This document shows, piece by piece, positions 43,742-52,877 of a stretch of 64,000 nucleotides of DNA. Location of the stretch: positions 124,001 to 188,000 of the forward strand of contig JAKSYS010000032.1 in NCBI GenBank assembly GCA_022925895.1, written 5' to 3'. The position numbers were made by a program, and so were the translations under genes. This stretch comes from Fragilaria crotonensis (taxonomy: Eukaryota > Bacillariophyta > Fragilariophyceae > Fragilariales > Fragilariaceae). The notes under the pieces are model-generated. The model saw only the letters and a program-made list of their open reading frames with translations. It was not told the DNA's origin and did not search any database. The stretch's first letter is position 1; every line of letters begins with the position of its first letter.

Positions 43742-45139
43742 TAAAATTGCTCGCAGTCGCTCGCAGAACAACTCCATTTCTTGTGGGGTCGTCATGTACG
43801 ACACGGACGCTCGGACGAGGTTTGGAACTTTTGTCCGTGCTGAATCAAGTGGGGTTGAAGTGGCGGGAACGACGCTGACATCAAACCGATTCCCGTGACG
43901 ATCTGGCGCGAAGAGCGCCTCTTTCACAAGCTCTGCCTCTCTGTCCGTTTGGAAAGTTATAATACCGCTTTTTGTCCCTGGATAGTAGAGAACTACTTTG
44001 CTTATGCCTTCCAGACGCTTCTGCATTTGGAGCGCATTGTGTTCGATACCTTTCGCGATGACCGCCATTCCGCCAGCATCCTCAAGAGCATAGCGGACGG
44101 CTTCGCCAAATCCTAGCTTGATCGCAGCTGAAGACTCGTAAAACCCAAATCTCTTTGCTCCTTCTTGGAAGTTATATTCCAGAATGACGTTGGGGTTCTC
44201 AGGGTAGGTCAATGGTACTCTGGTTATTGGCGCACATTCATGGTCGACGTGACTCGGAAGAAGTATCGACGCTGTTGCGCCATCAACAAACAAAAATCCA
44301 CTTCCACGTGGCCCTCTTAGATACTTCCGACCTGTAGCGCAAAGCCCGTGACAACCAATGTCTTTTACATTCACATCCTGCTGGCCTACTGATTGACAGG
44401 CGTCGAGAAGATAGAAGGCGGAGCTGTCATGCTTGCGGAGGATACGACCGACCTCCTGAACTGGGTTGGCAACTCCAGAGTTTGTCGGGATATGCGTTAT
44501 GCAGATTAGTGCGATCCTTGTTGGATCCAAGAACCCTCTCGAGGTCTCATATTTACCCTGCAGCATATTTTCTAAGATGTTGAGGTCTAGCATTCCAGTA
44601 CTGACAGTTTCAGCGTGCACGACTGACGGTATGACCAAAAGAGTCCACTCGTCATGTTCTTCTGCCCACTTGACCATTGCCACCACTTGTGCGCCATATG
44701 CATTTTCACCGATAAGAATAACCTTATCGCCGGACTTTTTTCTCTCGTGGTGTTCAACCATGGCATAAAAGAGTCGGGTCCAGGCTACGGTAGCGCTCTC
44801 CACCAGTATGATCTCGGAGGGTTCCGCACCAATTAATTTGGCAGTATTTGCATACACTTGATCCATTTCCTTTTCGACGGCGGCAGCTGCTGTATATCCA
44901 CCGATTCGCTGCTCCAGGTACATGTGATCAATTACGCGCTGAATGACCCTGGAGGGCGACGGCGATGCTCCGGCATGGTTGAAGTGGATCACAGTCTCCC
45001 TTAATGACATCTCACCAGCGGATGTAGCTGCTTCTTCACCCACTGCTTCCACTCCACCAAGCGTGCGGGGATACGATTGATCGTCTCTTTTCGTCATCTT
45101 CGTTGTCGACGCTGCTGTATGAATTGTGATCTGGTGCAT
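43736..45139 (-). CDS. Class V aminotransferase, PLP-dependent (cysteine desulfurase/EgtE-like)
   Basis: 467-residue fold-type I PLP enzyme. Seen motifs: FNHAGASPSP (53-62) at the start of the fold, SATVAW (115-120), the cofactor Asp in YLLDACQSVG (D246), and the PLP lysine in CATGRKYLRGPRGSG (K272). The overall plan, with the Asp-Ala-x-Gln motif and the GRKYLRGPRG loop, fits the class V group that holds isopenicillin-N epimerase, selenocysteine lyase and the ergothioneine C-S lyase EgtE; the substrate is not clear. No conserved active-site Cys loop of IscS/NifS type is evident, which argues against a classic cysteine desulfurase. No plastid or mitochondrial leader is obvious; the cytosol is likely. 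Alternative start at Met15. Its stop overlaps that of the RBR ligase. Confidence 0.88.
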   Translation of the reverse strand: MHQITIHTAASTTKMTKRDDQSYPRTLGGVEAVGEEAATSAGEMSLRETVIHFNHAGASPSPSRVIQRVIDHMYLEQRIGGYTAAAAVEKEMDQVYANTAKLIGAEPSEIILVESATVAWTRLFYAMVEHHERKKSGDKVILIGENAYGAQVVAMVKWAEEHDEWTLLVIPSVVHAETVSTGMLDLNILENMLQGKYETSRGFLDPTRIALICITHIPTNSGVANPVQEVGRILRKHDSSAFYLLDACQSVGQQDVNVKDIGCHGLCATGRKYLRGPRGSGFLFVDGATASILLPSHVDHECAPITRVPLTYPENPNVILEYNFQEGAKRFGFYESSAAIKLGFGEAVRYALEDAGGMAVIAKGIEHNALQMQKRLEGISKVVLYYPGTKSGIITFQTDREAELVKEALFAPDRHGNRFDVSVVPATSTPLDSARTKVPNLVRASVSYMTTPQEMELFCERLRAILS

Positions 45140-45849
45140 TTAGACCCGCACTACAGTAGCAGTGAGTTTGTCACGTTTGAGTGTTCCAAGATCAAGAAAT
45201 CTGATCTCGCTCCGATTCATGCATCCGGATCTTTCTTCTCGCGTCTGAAACCTCCACCGTTCGAGCGACATAGCAAAGTAGACAGTAGTAGACTACAATA
45301 CTCGCGTACTAGTCGAGGTGGAGCGCAGTACACACTACACATACTGTGTTGCTTACGAAACGTCCTAACGGGAAGAATTGCCTTTATGCATAAGGATAGT
45401 GGCTACGCCACTCTGACTGTACTCCGATTACTTGATTGTACTGGAGTACTCGAGTACCGGGATTTCTACAGTACAATTTTTACTGGTACTTTCCTACCAT
45501 CCGCGCTCCGAGCAGCATGACATGTCTACTAGCTATGACGACATACAAGTACTGGTACTTGTACATTACAGGAGCGGCTAGATGGACGGTGTACCGGTAC
45601 GCGGTTAACGGCGTACTGAGTACTGCAGTAGCCGGATTCCCCATCTGATGGCGTGTCCCATATTCCGTATCTACCATCTGTACGTCAGCCGATTTCCATC
45701 AGTGCATTGAAAACGTGCGTCCAATCATCAAAAGTTATATCGCAGAAGAATAGAAGGACAATCTTCGCATCTGTCATCTGGGTCTACATCAAAATATTCT
45801 TTTGAGATAGTCGACGGGTGCAGCTCAAAGACTGTACAAGCCCCATATC
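45140..45849. other. Intergenic between divergent aminotransferase and KsgA genes
   Basis: Bidirectional promoter space of 710 bp. 45260-45640 is GTAC-rich (GTACTGGTACTTGTAC near 45549, GTACCGGTACGCG near 45592). No gene is supported. Confidence 0.55.
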
Positions 45850-47161
45850 ATGGAATCCTCAGTCAAGAAAAGTGTTGTCTTGGTGACGTTCGGTCTGCGG
45901 CGCTTGTCTCTCCTTGTGATAGTTGTGGGCCTCACCCTTATTGATGGCTTTACAATTGCTGCACCAATGTCACGACGAATGTTTCTCCGACATGATGGAT
46001 GGGTCGAAGGTTCGGACGGTGAATGGGAGTGGGTTGAGGACAATCCCAACTATGTGCCACCCACGATTACCGCAACATCCGAGGCGACGCCAACATTGCC
46101 CTCTGGCGCCTTTAAGCCGAAACAATCCTTGGGACAGAACTTCCTTCGTGATGGGAATACTGTCACCAAGATTTTGAAAGCCTTTCACAAGGATGCGACA
46201 CGGTATCGAGCGACTGTCGAGAAAATTGTAGAGCTAGGGCCTGGAGCGGGGGCTCTGACGGATCCCTTGGTCAAGACTTACGGGACCGATGTACTGCAAT
46301 GTATCGAAATTGATCCCCGGTCAGTAGAGTTACTTGCTGAGAAGCATCCAAATTTACTCGTTCGTCATCAGGATGTGCTACAAGTCGATTATCCCAAAAT
46401 GGCGCAAGAGGTGGGTCAACCCTTGGTGGTATTCGGAAACTTGCCGTATTACATTACATCACAGATTCTGTTTGCACTGGCAGACGCCAGTCACTTCGGG
46501 GCTGTCGATTGTGCGACCGTAACTATGCAGTGGGAAGTAGCACAACGAATGGTTGCATCTATCAAAACGAAGGACTATGGAATTCTGAGTGTTGTCTTTC
46601 AGCTTTACGGTAAGATTGATCCATGATGTAAAGCGGGCTTGTCGCATCTCGCTAACCGTATCTTTCACAGCGGACACCAACTGCCACTTTAAGATCCCAC
46701 CAACAGTATTTTACCCGCAACCCAAGGTAGATTCCGCACTAGTGGGGCTTCATTTCTTGGGTCCAGCCGCCTTGCGAGCGAGATTAGCCGGAGTTGACCC
46801 AGCACATCTACGCAAAGTTGTGACGACCACATTTGGACAACGGCGTAAGACAGTACGTAACACATTGAAAAAGTTGGCGCTTCAGATTTGTGACGATGAT
46901 GATGTGAAGGCCAAAGAATTGTTGGATTCCCCGCCACTGCCTCTCCCGGAGATCGTTCTGGAGGCAAGAAAAGGTGGAGATGCATTTGCAGCCACCCAGG
47001 AGCTTCCAACGAACTGGGCATCAAAACGACCCGAAGAGATGACATCAGGGCAATTTGTTGAGCTTACGAGGTTATTTTACGGTCCAGAAAACGGGGCTGT
47101 GGACAACTCGAAGCCGCTTGGCTCCAAAGTTTGGAGGAAGCTCAAGCATGGTGTGGCCTAG
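45850..47161 (+). CDS. ksgA: rRNA adenine dimethyltransferase KsgA/RsmA, plastid-type
   Basis: Dimethylates two adjacent adenines near the 3' end of small-subunit rRNA, with SAM. Exons 45850-46609 and 46671-47161 flank a 61-bp GT-AG intron, phase 1; the join gives 416 residues and restores QLYADTNCHFKIPPTVFYPQP. Residues 1-33 form a signal-anchor-like hydrophobic leader (LLVIVVGLTLIDG), followed by FTIAAPMSRR: Phe after the predicted cleavage site and basic residues, as in plastid presequences. Catalytic features: KQSLGQNFLRD, SAM motif VELGPGAGALT, acidic CIEIDP, and the target-base motif NLPYY. C-terminal helical domain includes FGQRRKTVRNTLKK. Length is greater than bacterial KsgA (about 270) because of the leader, a W-rich insert and a C-terminal extension. 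Confidence 0.94.
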
Positions 47162-47880
47162 TTTCCCCTCCTGCTGGAACCAGTCTACTCATTTTTGCAA
47201 TGTTCCTAAGTACTTTCTGCGATTCTGTGTGATGCTCCTTATACTATTACAATCCCTGTCTCGACCGTTTCGCAAATCAACGACAGTTCGATGCTTTGGG
47301 TATCAGGTACTACAGTCCTGTTTCGGGCAAAGTCGAGGTTCATTCTTCCCGTGGCAATTGCATCAGATGTCCTCAGACCACAGTGCCACAGCACTACCGG
47401 TAGTAATCTCAAATCTCAACATACATGGTACAGTTGTTCTTGCACTGCATTATAGAGAGCTTATCAAAGCGCCAACGATGAATATCAGAAGATATCAGCG
47501 ATGAGCTATGACAAGAGGACGCACGACTCCGTTACATCCTACTCTAGGTGGTACTTGTACTAGCTAGTACTCCAGTACAAGTACTTGTACTCCTTTCAAT
47601 ATAACCGCAACTGCACTCTCGACTCTCGAATACCGTTAAAAATGATGCTATAGTAGATACAGTCTGCTACTCCGAGTATACAGCAAGCGCAATTTCCTCG
47701 CGCTAGTCACGCGCGGTGCGAGGTTTGGCTTCTTCTGCTGTTCTGATGTGGCAGAACCGGAAATCACATGATGCAGATATGCAGATATGTTGCACACAGA
47801 ACATGTGAGCGTGATTTGAATCCTACTACACACTACACACTGCCTTAGTTCAACCACTTCGATACATCCATTGTCAAACA
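47162..47880. other. Intergenic spacer, partly GTAC-rich
   Basis: No gene is supported. A dense cluster, GGTACTTGTACTAGCTAGTAC and following, lies at 47550-47600. Confidence 0.55.
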
Positions 47881-48277
47881 ATGATGCTGCGCTGTGTGTT
47901 GGTCACCATCTTCTGTCTAGTTGCAGTTTCCTCCTTTAGTTCTGGCCCAAGCACGGCCACCCGCCCGAGATTTCTCGTTGGAACCATCTTGTCTCAAAGC
48001 AAGGACGATGGCGGAAGCACTGAATTCAATCCTATGAAAACTTGGAGCAACATGATGTCTACGATCGACGATATGATCGACGATTTTTTTCTACAAGCGC
48101 ATGGGAAACGGGGAAATTTTTTACGGGAAGAGAAAGGTCAACCCTTCCGGAAAAGTAGAGGGACAGTACAACGGATTTGGGTTGAGTGACAAACAGCGCA
48201 TTGAAGACTCAAGACTCGTCAAGCTGGCTCGAATCGAGCAGAAGAGACTCAAAGAGCTTGAAAGGAGCCAAAAGTAG
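47881..48277 (+). CDS. Small plastid-targeted protein, frame change in a T-run
   Basis: The protein starts MMLRCVLVTIFCLVAVSS, a signal peptide, then FSSGPSTATRPRF: Phe at the predicted cleavage site and a Ser/Arg-rich plastid transit region. The initial frame stops at 48189. In the next frame the sequence after a run of seven T at 48084-48090 reads FYKRMGNGEIFYGKRK, then NPSGKVEGQYNGFGLSDK, and ends ELERSQK at a stop at 48275-48277; this basic, Gly-rich tail looks more protein-like than the tail of the first frame. Six T instead of seven would unite both parts, so an assembly error or a real single-base change are both possible. About 131 residues if united. Function unknown; the soluble part may bind nucleic acid or thylakoid partners (speculation). 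Confidence 0.65.
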
Positions 48278-48914
48278 TTGAAATGCCATTGGCGGACGGA
48301 CTGGAGCCTACTTGTTGTTATCATCATTTTCATGTTTCAGTGGCGCCTAATAGCGACCACCGGACGCTTGTTTTCATAACAGTAAGGTGATCCTTAGGTC
48401 GATTCTAGTTCCTCACTGTCCAAGAATCTTTTCAGCGAACGGGGCCGGGTTAATCATTTTCGGTCAAACAATTGCACCTTAAAGCAACCATCGCAAGCGA
48501 CACTTCACTTCTTAGCAACACATTAATATTACTGTTTTTCGACATCTGAAAAACTGGAACCGCCCTTGGGACGCCATCAATGATACTCTCTACTCGTGCT
48601 AACACGTAGCTAGTCAAGATCTGGCCTTCAGCGTTGTCATTAGTGTGAGCTTAGAATGGCGAATCGGCGAACGATACAGTAACCTGACGAGCAAATTCGT
48701 ACATTCGTACACAAGTCATCAATACACGACTGCCGGTACTTGTACTTGTACTCTAGTAGTCGACATGACATTGGACATCAGCAGGAGCACATAGTAGCAG
48801 TAGTCGATAGGGTCGGCAAGTCTGGAGTCTGTCATCGTCCGCGCGAAAGATCTGACTGCAGAACCGTCTACGATAGCAACAAGCAACTACTACCTCGTAT
48901 ATTATACGTCCACC
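48278..48914. other. Intergenic spacer
   Basis: No gene is seen. GTACTTGTACTTGTACTC lies at about 48735. The region presumably includes the promoter of the WDR33 gene. Confidence 0.5.
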
Positions 48915-50408
48915 ATGAGCTTCGGAGGTCGCTCGCGAGGAACCAACACTGCCACCGGCGCAGCAGAAGCAGAAGATGCTGAACAAAAGGCTGCTGAACG
49001 GAATTTGAAGCGAAGATGCGTAGACTATCATAACCCCGCTGTGATTGATTTGTCGCAGCGGCTGTACCGCAAGACAGCGCGCTCGTCGTACATGCGCTCA
49101 TCTGCCGAGTATTTGCAGCCACATTCTTCCTACATCAGGCTCATGGGAATGCCTATATCTACTGTCTCATCTCCTCTTATCAGTGAATCCTTTCTTACTC
49201 ACCTAGCTCACGTGACGAGGGCGAAGAACTCGACGCCTGTGATGTGCCTGAGTTGGACTCCTGGTGGTAGGCGATTACTGACAGGGAATCAGGAAGGAGA
49301 ATTCACCCTGTGGGACGGTATTACGTTTGGGTTTGAATTAATCATGAGTGCGCACGATACTTCCTTCCGATGTATGGCGTGGAGTCACAATCGAAACTAT
49401 TTACTGACAAGTGACGCCGGTGGCAACATTAAGTACTGGAGTCCGAGTATCGCACCAGTCAAGGAGCTCGATAGCCACGGGGGGAATGCAATCCACTCCT
49501 TAAGTTTTGCACCTGGTGATACAAAGTTCGTTTCTTGCGGAGATGATGCCACGGTTCGAATCTTTGATTGGGCCACCATATCTGAAGAAAGAGTCCTTGA
49601 GGGTCACGGTTGGGACGTCAAATGTGTGCAATGGCATCCCAGATCCAGTCTGATTTGCTCCGGATCCAAGGATAATCTCGTCAAGTTGTGGGATCCGCGC
49701 GATGGAACGACATTAAGTACATTGTATGGTCACAAGAATACAGTCACCAAGGTAGCCTGGAATGACAATGGTAATTGGCTGTTGACAGCCAGCCGTGATC
49801 AACTTATTAAAGTCTATGATATCAGAGCAATGAAGGAACTTTGCTCCTTGAAGGGACACAATAAGGAAGTTACGTCGATTGCTTGGCACCCTCTCTACGA
49901 ATCTGTCTTTGCTTCCGGCGGCATGGATGGTACACTTCTATATTGGAATGTTGGCCCCAAGGGCTCTGATGATCCCGTAGCCAGGGTACCCTTTGCCCAT
50001 GATATGGCCATTTGGGATCTCGCGTGGCATCCTTGCGGGCACATGCTCGCAACAGCTAGCAATGATCGTCAAACCAAGTTCTGGGCCCGCAACAGACTAG
50101 GAAATGCTTCAGGATTGCCCGAAGAAGAATCGGAAGCGTCGGCAGAGGTCATCAAGGACGAAATGGAACTCGGTAATCATGTCGGCATTGTAATTGGAAA
50201 GAGGGGTGCCACAATTATTTCTATGCAACGAGCCACTGGCACTAAAATGCACGTCGACCAAGTTCGACGTGTCCTGCAAATTGAGGGAACCGTCAAACAG
50301 ATTGAAACGGTCAAGAAGCGAGTTGGTGCGCTGCTGGAGCGAGTATCAAACGAAGATAGTCGCAACGGCGGTATGGGTGGACACTATGGGCCGGCAGTTG
50401 TTATGTAG
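48915..50408 (+). CDS. WDR33/Pfs2-like polyadenylation factor fused to a KH domain
   Basis: Subunit of the nuclear mRNA 3' processing machinery (CPSF in animals, CPF in yeast), which recognises the AAUAAA signal. 497 residues, single exon. The start shows DYHNPAVIDLSQRLYRK, the conserved N-terminal arm of the family. Seven WD40 repeats run from about residue 100 to 395; characteristic family phrases are CLSWTPGGRRLLTGNQEGEF, FTLWDGITFGFE, MAWSHNRNYLLTSDAGG, RVLEGHGWDVKCVQWHP, HKNTVTKVAWNDNGNWLLTA, SIAWHPLYESVFASGG and AWHPCGHMLATASNDRQTKFW. Residues about 425-480 form a type I KH domain with the GxxG loop IGKRGATI and a VDQVRRVLQIEG strand. Yeast Pfs2 and human WDR33 do not carry a KH domain at this place. 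ATG lies in a CCACC context. Confidence 0.92.
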   Translation: MSFGGRSRGTNTATGAAEAEDAEQKAAERNLKRRCVDYHNPAVIDLSQRLYRKTARSSYMRSSAEYLQPHSSYIRLMGMPISTVSSPLISESFLTHLAHVTRAKNSTPVMCLSWTPGGRRLLTGNQEGEFTLWDGITFGFELIMSAHDTSFRCMAWSHNRNYLLTSDAGGNIKYWSPSIAPVKELDSHGGNAIHSLSFAPGDTKFVSCGDDATVRIFDWATISEERVLEGHGWDVKCVQWHPRSSLICSGSKDNLVKLWDPRDGTTLSTLYGHKNTVTKVAWNDNGNWLLTASRDQLIKVYDIRAMKELCSLKGHNKEVTSIAWHPLYESVFASGGMDGTLLYWNVGPKGSDDPVARVPFAHDMAIWDLAWHPCGHMLATASNDRQTKFWARNRLGNASGLPEEESEASAEVIKDEMELGNHVGIVIGKRGATIISMQRATGTKMHVDQVRRVLQIEGTVKQIETVKKRVGALLERVSNEDSRNGGMGGHYGPAVVM

Positions 50409-50725
50409 CATGCAGAGACATACGAGTACACGATAAGTTTTGGCGCTAACAGGATTCTACGTCTTTGACCATATCAAAGCCAGTTCTCGACGGCCTCGAT
50501 CTCCAACTAATTCCTAATGCTACTTGTTCCTAAGTGTTTAGCTAAGGTTACCCATATGAACAACTGACATCGCAACGACAGCGGGAGGTTCAAAGGTGCA
50601 TTTTGATATCGACCCGAAATACAATCAAACGCCTAGCATTCCTAGCGTCCACACGTAAGTTTGCGCAGACCTCCCTACGCATTTTCAAAGAAGGGACGTG
50701 AACATTGATGCCTGGAGTGTAAAGA
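50409..50725. other. Convergent 3' spacer
   Basis: 317 bp between two convergent genes. No structure or gene is recognised. Confidence 0.5.
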
Positions 50726-52303
50726 TCAGGATATCCGTCGTGTCGCGGTCAGGTACTCTTGTTCTGCTCTCTTGCGAACTGAATTCAGCTGGCCGAGGAG
50801 AGTGTTTGCCTTGCTGAAACACATCTCGCGCTTGCGCCACAATTGTCGCTGCTTGTTGTTTGCCGTGTGGTAAATCAAATGCTTGGAGAACTCTTCTGGA
50901 TCAATAGGTATGATTCGCTGTAGGTTACACGCGTTCAGTCTCGTAACCAGATGGAGGCCGCCACTCCAATACTCCACGTTTCGAAGGTCTTCGCCGTCAA
51001 ACCGGTAGTGGGGTGGGTCATACGGTGGGAGAAAGCCACCTGGGCAGATTTCGGTGTGCCACCTCCATATTTGCGCCCGACTTGCCATCCAACCACCCAT
51101 ATTGTTTATGTACATGCCTTTCGACGGAGGTGGTCGCGGCTCCTTGCCGAATTCGTTGTTGCGACCGGACCAGTACTCGCCAACAACCTCTTCCGGTTGT
51201 TCCGCCATTGGGCCTCGCTGGAGTACAACCCAATCGAGCATCGACTCTTCTGGCATCTTGCGAATCCCCAGGGCCTTGATTCCAGTCTCCCATAGAAACA
51301 ATTTACTCGGTTGAGGTGACGTGGGGAGTTGGGGTGTCGCCGTTTCTGTGCTGACGCGACAGCAATACTCTGGATGGACTTCGCCTGTTGAATTACCAAA
51401 CTGCAGATCCACAGGGATCGGACCAGTATCCTTTTGTGCAGGGTATGTCGCTTCGTCAAGCAACACCTCCACACGTATCAAACCTGGAATCATACGGCGT
51501 AGTTGCGTTTTTGTGAGCTGACCGTGGAAAATGCGCTTCAAATCACGGTTCGATGTCCTATTCAATACAAAGTCTTTGGGCTCTATGGGCGCCAGTTTCT
51601 CCAGTCTAGCGAGCTCTTCGGAGACTTTCAAGTTTTGTGACACTAATTCCCCCTTGACCAGCATATCATCTTCAAACGCAACAAAAAAGTCATAATCCAG
51701 GAACTTATCTTTGATAACAAAACGATGTTGCCGTGCCAGTGCTCTTGTAATGTGCTGAATGTGCTTATCGGGAACTTCGAGTTTGTAACCCAAAGGAGTG
51801 GCATCATCCCAGTAGTCGAAGTTTACAGCCGGTGGGAGTGCTTGTCGAATCAGCGAAAGCCGTTCGGTCCGGAGTTCCCAATGACAGACGAGAAAGACGT
51901 CGACTGTGTAGCCAAATTCCATCATACTTAAAACTCCCTCACGCATCACCGGTATCAGAGATTCTTTGAGCCGGTCAGAGCCGGATTTGGTTGCTCGTTT
52001 GCCCGTGTTGTATTCTGCCAATGATGTGATGATGTAGAGAATTCTTAGACTCCCAGTAGCATTAGACGTCATGGGCGTTATTGCAAGAGATCTTTTCATT
52101 GACATTGAATCTGTTGACGACGAATTGGACGTTCGATGGTCCAGATCTTTCCGAAGTGGTCCAGCTCGAAACATCATGACACCACTCGCCTCCCAGTCGT
52201 TTTCGGCATGAAGGCATTGCATGATCGTTAGAAAGTGGGCACCCACGATCAAGCTGATAAGTGCCGAGAATGCTATTAACAGTCTCTTGCCATCGTCAGT
52301 CAT
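50726..52303 (-). CDS. Type II membrane protein, glycosyltransferase-like
   Basis: 525 residues from the ATG at 52303. A single hydrophobic anchor lies near the N terminus (LLIAFSALISLIVGAHFLTIM, about 8-28), with a short cytoplasmic tail: the topology of Golgi glycosyltransferases. A Ser/Thr-rich stem follows to about residue 80. The lumenal domain opens with ILYIITSLAEYNTGKR and contains FFVAFEDDMLVKGEL, where EDD could be the metal/nucleotide-sugar DxD-type site. Later, YINNMGGWMASRAQIW and FDGEDLRNVEYWSGG recall acceptor-site loops of such enzymes. I cannot name a family; the activity is an inference from topology and these motifs. The frame is open further upstream but without an ATG. 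Confidence 0.7.
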   Translation of the reverse strand: MTDDGKRLLIAFSALISLIVGAHFLTIMQCLHAENDWEASGVMMFRAGPLRKDLDHRTSNSSSTDSMSMKRSLAITPMTSNATGSLRILYIITSLAEYNTGKRATKSGSDRLKESLIPVMREGVLSMMEFGYTVDVFLVCHWELRTERLSLIRQALPPAVNFDYWDDATPLGYKLEVPDKHIQHITRALARQHRFVIKDKFLDYDFFVAFEDDMLVKGELVSQNLKVSEELARLEKLAPIEPKDFVLNRTSNRDLKRIFHGQLTKTQLRRMIPGLIRVEVLLDEATYPAQKDTGPIPVDLQFGNSTGEVHPEYCCRVSTETATPQLPTSPQPSKLFLWETGIKALGIRKMPEESMLDWVVLQRGPMAEQPEEVVGEYWSGRNNEFGKEPRPPPSKGMYINNMGGWMASRAQIWRWHTEICPGGFLPPYDPPHYRFDGEDLRNVEYWSGGLHLVTRLNACNLQRIIPIDPEEFSKHLIYHTANNKQRQLWRKREMCFSKANTLLGQLNSVRKRAEQEYLTATRRIS

Positions 52304-52877
52304 TTGGGTCGTGAAGACGACGGGAGTTTGGGAGGTTGCAATTTGCAATGCCTGAAGGATAACTGATGTGGACCTTTGTCACGATTTGTTGAGGATACCC
52401 ATCATTTATGATGTGAATGCACACATCTCACACATCCACCGTGACAGAAGCAGCACTCTCGAGACGATCGAGCTCTTTCCTACTGTGGTGTATGCATACT
52501 ACCGGTAGTTCCGCACTAGTGACTGCACGCTGTGATTTTTAGTGTAGAAAGCAGTACTCTAGTACAGTACAAGTAGCCATCTGTACAGTAAACACGTGTT
52601 TCATACCCGTGCAATGCTCAGCAAGCTGGGCTCCCTACCAAAGATACGTGGTACAAATACTCTATTAGTAGTAGTATGTCATACCTGGTACAGTAGTGAA
52701 TGGAAGGCGCACATCATCCGTACTACCAGTATGCATTATGCATTATGCATATAACTCAGAACTCCTAACTCCAAATGAATCCTCCTTGAATCTTAACATC
52801 CAAACGCACTCTAAAACGTATGTTGGCACTTCCAATGTATGTCGGCACGTCGGCACTAAGTCGCCAAGACTTTGGCC
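52304..52877. other. Intergenic between divergent genes, GTAC-rich
   Basis: Shared promoter space of the membrane protein and the desaturase. GTAC words cluster at 52550-52700. A TATGCATTATGCATTATGCATAT run lies at about 52731-52752. Confidence 0.55.
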
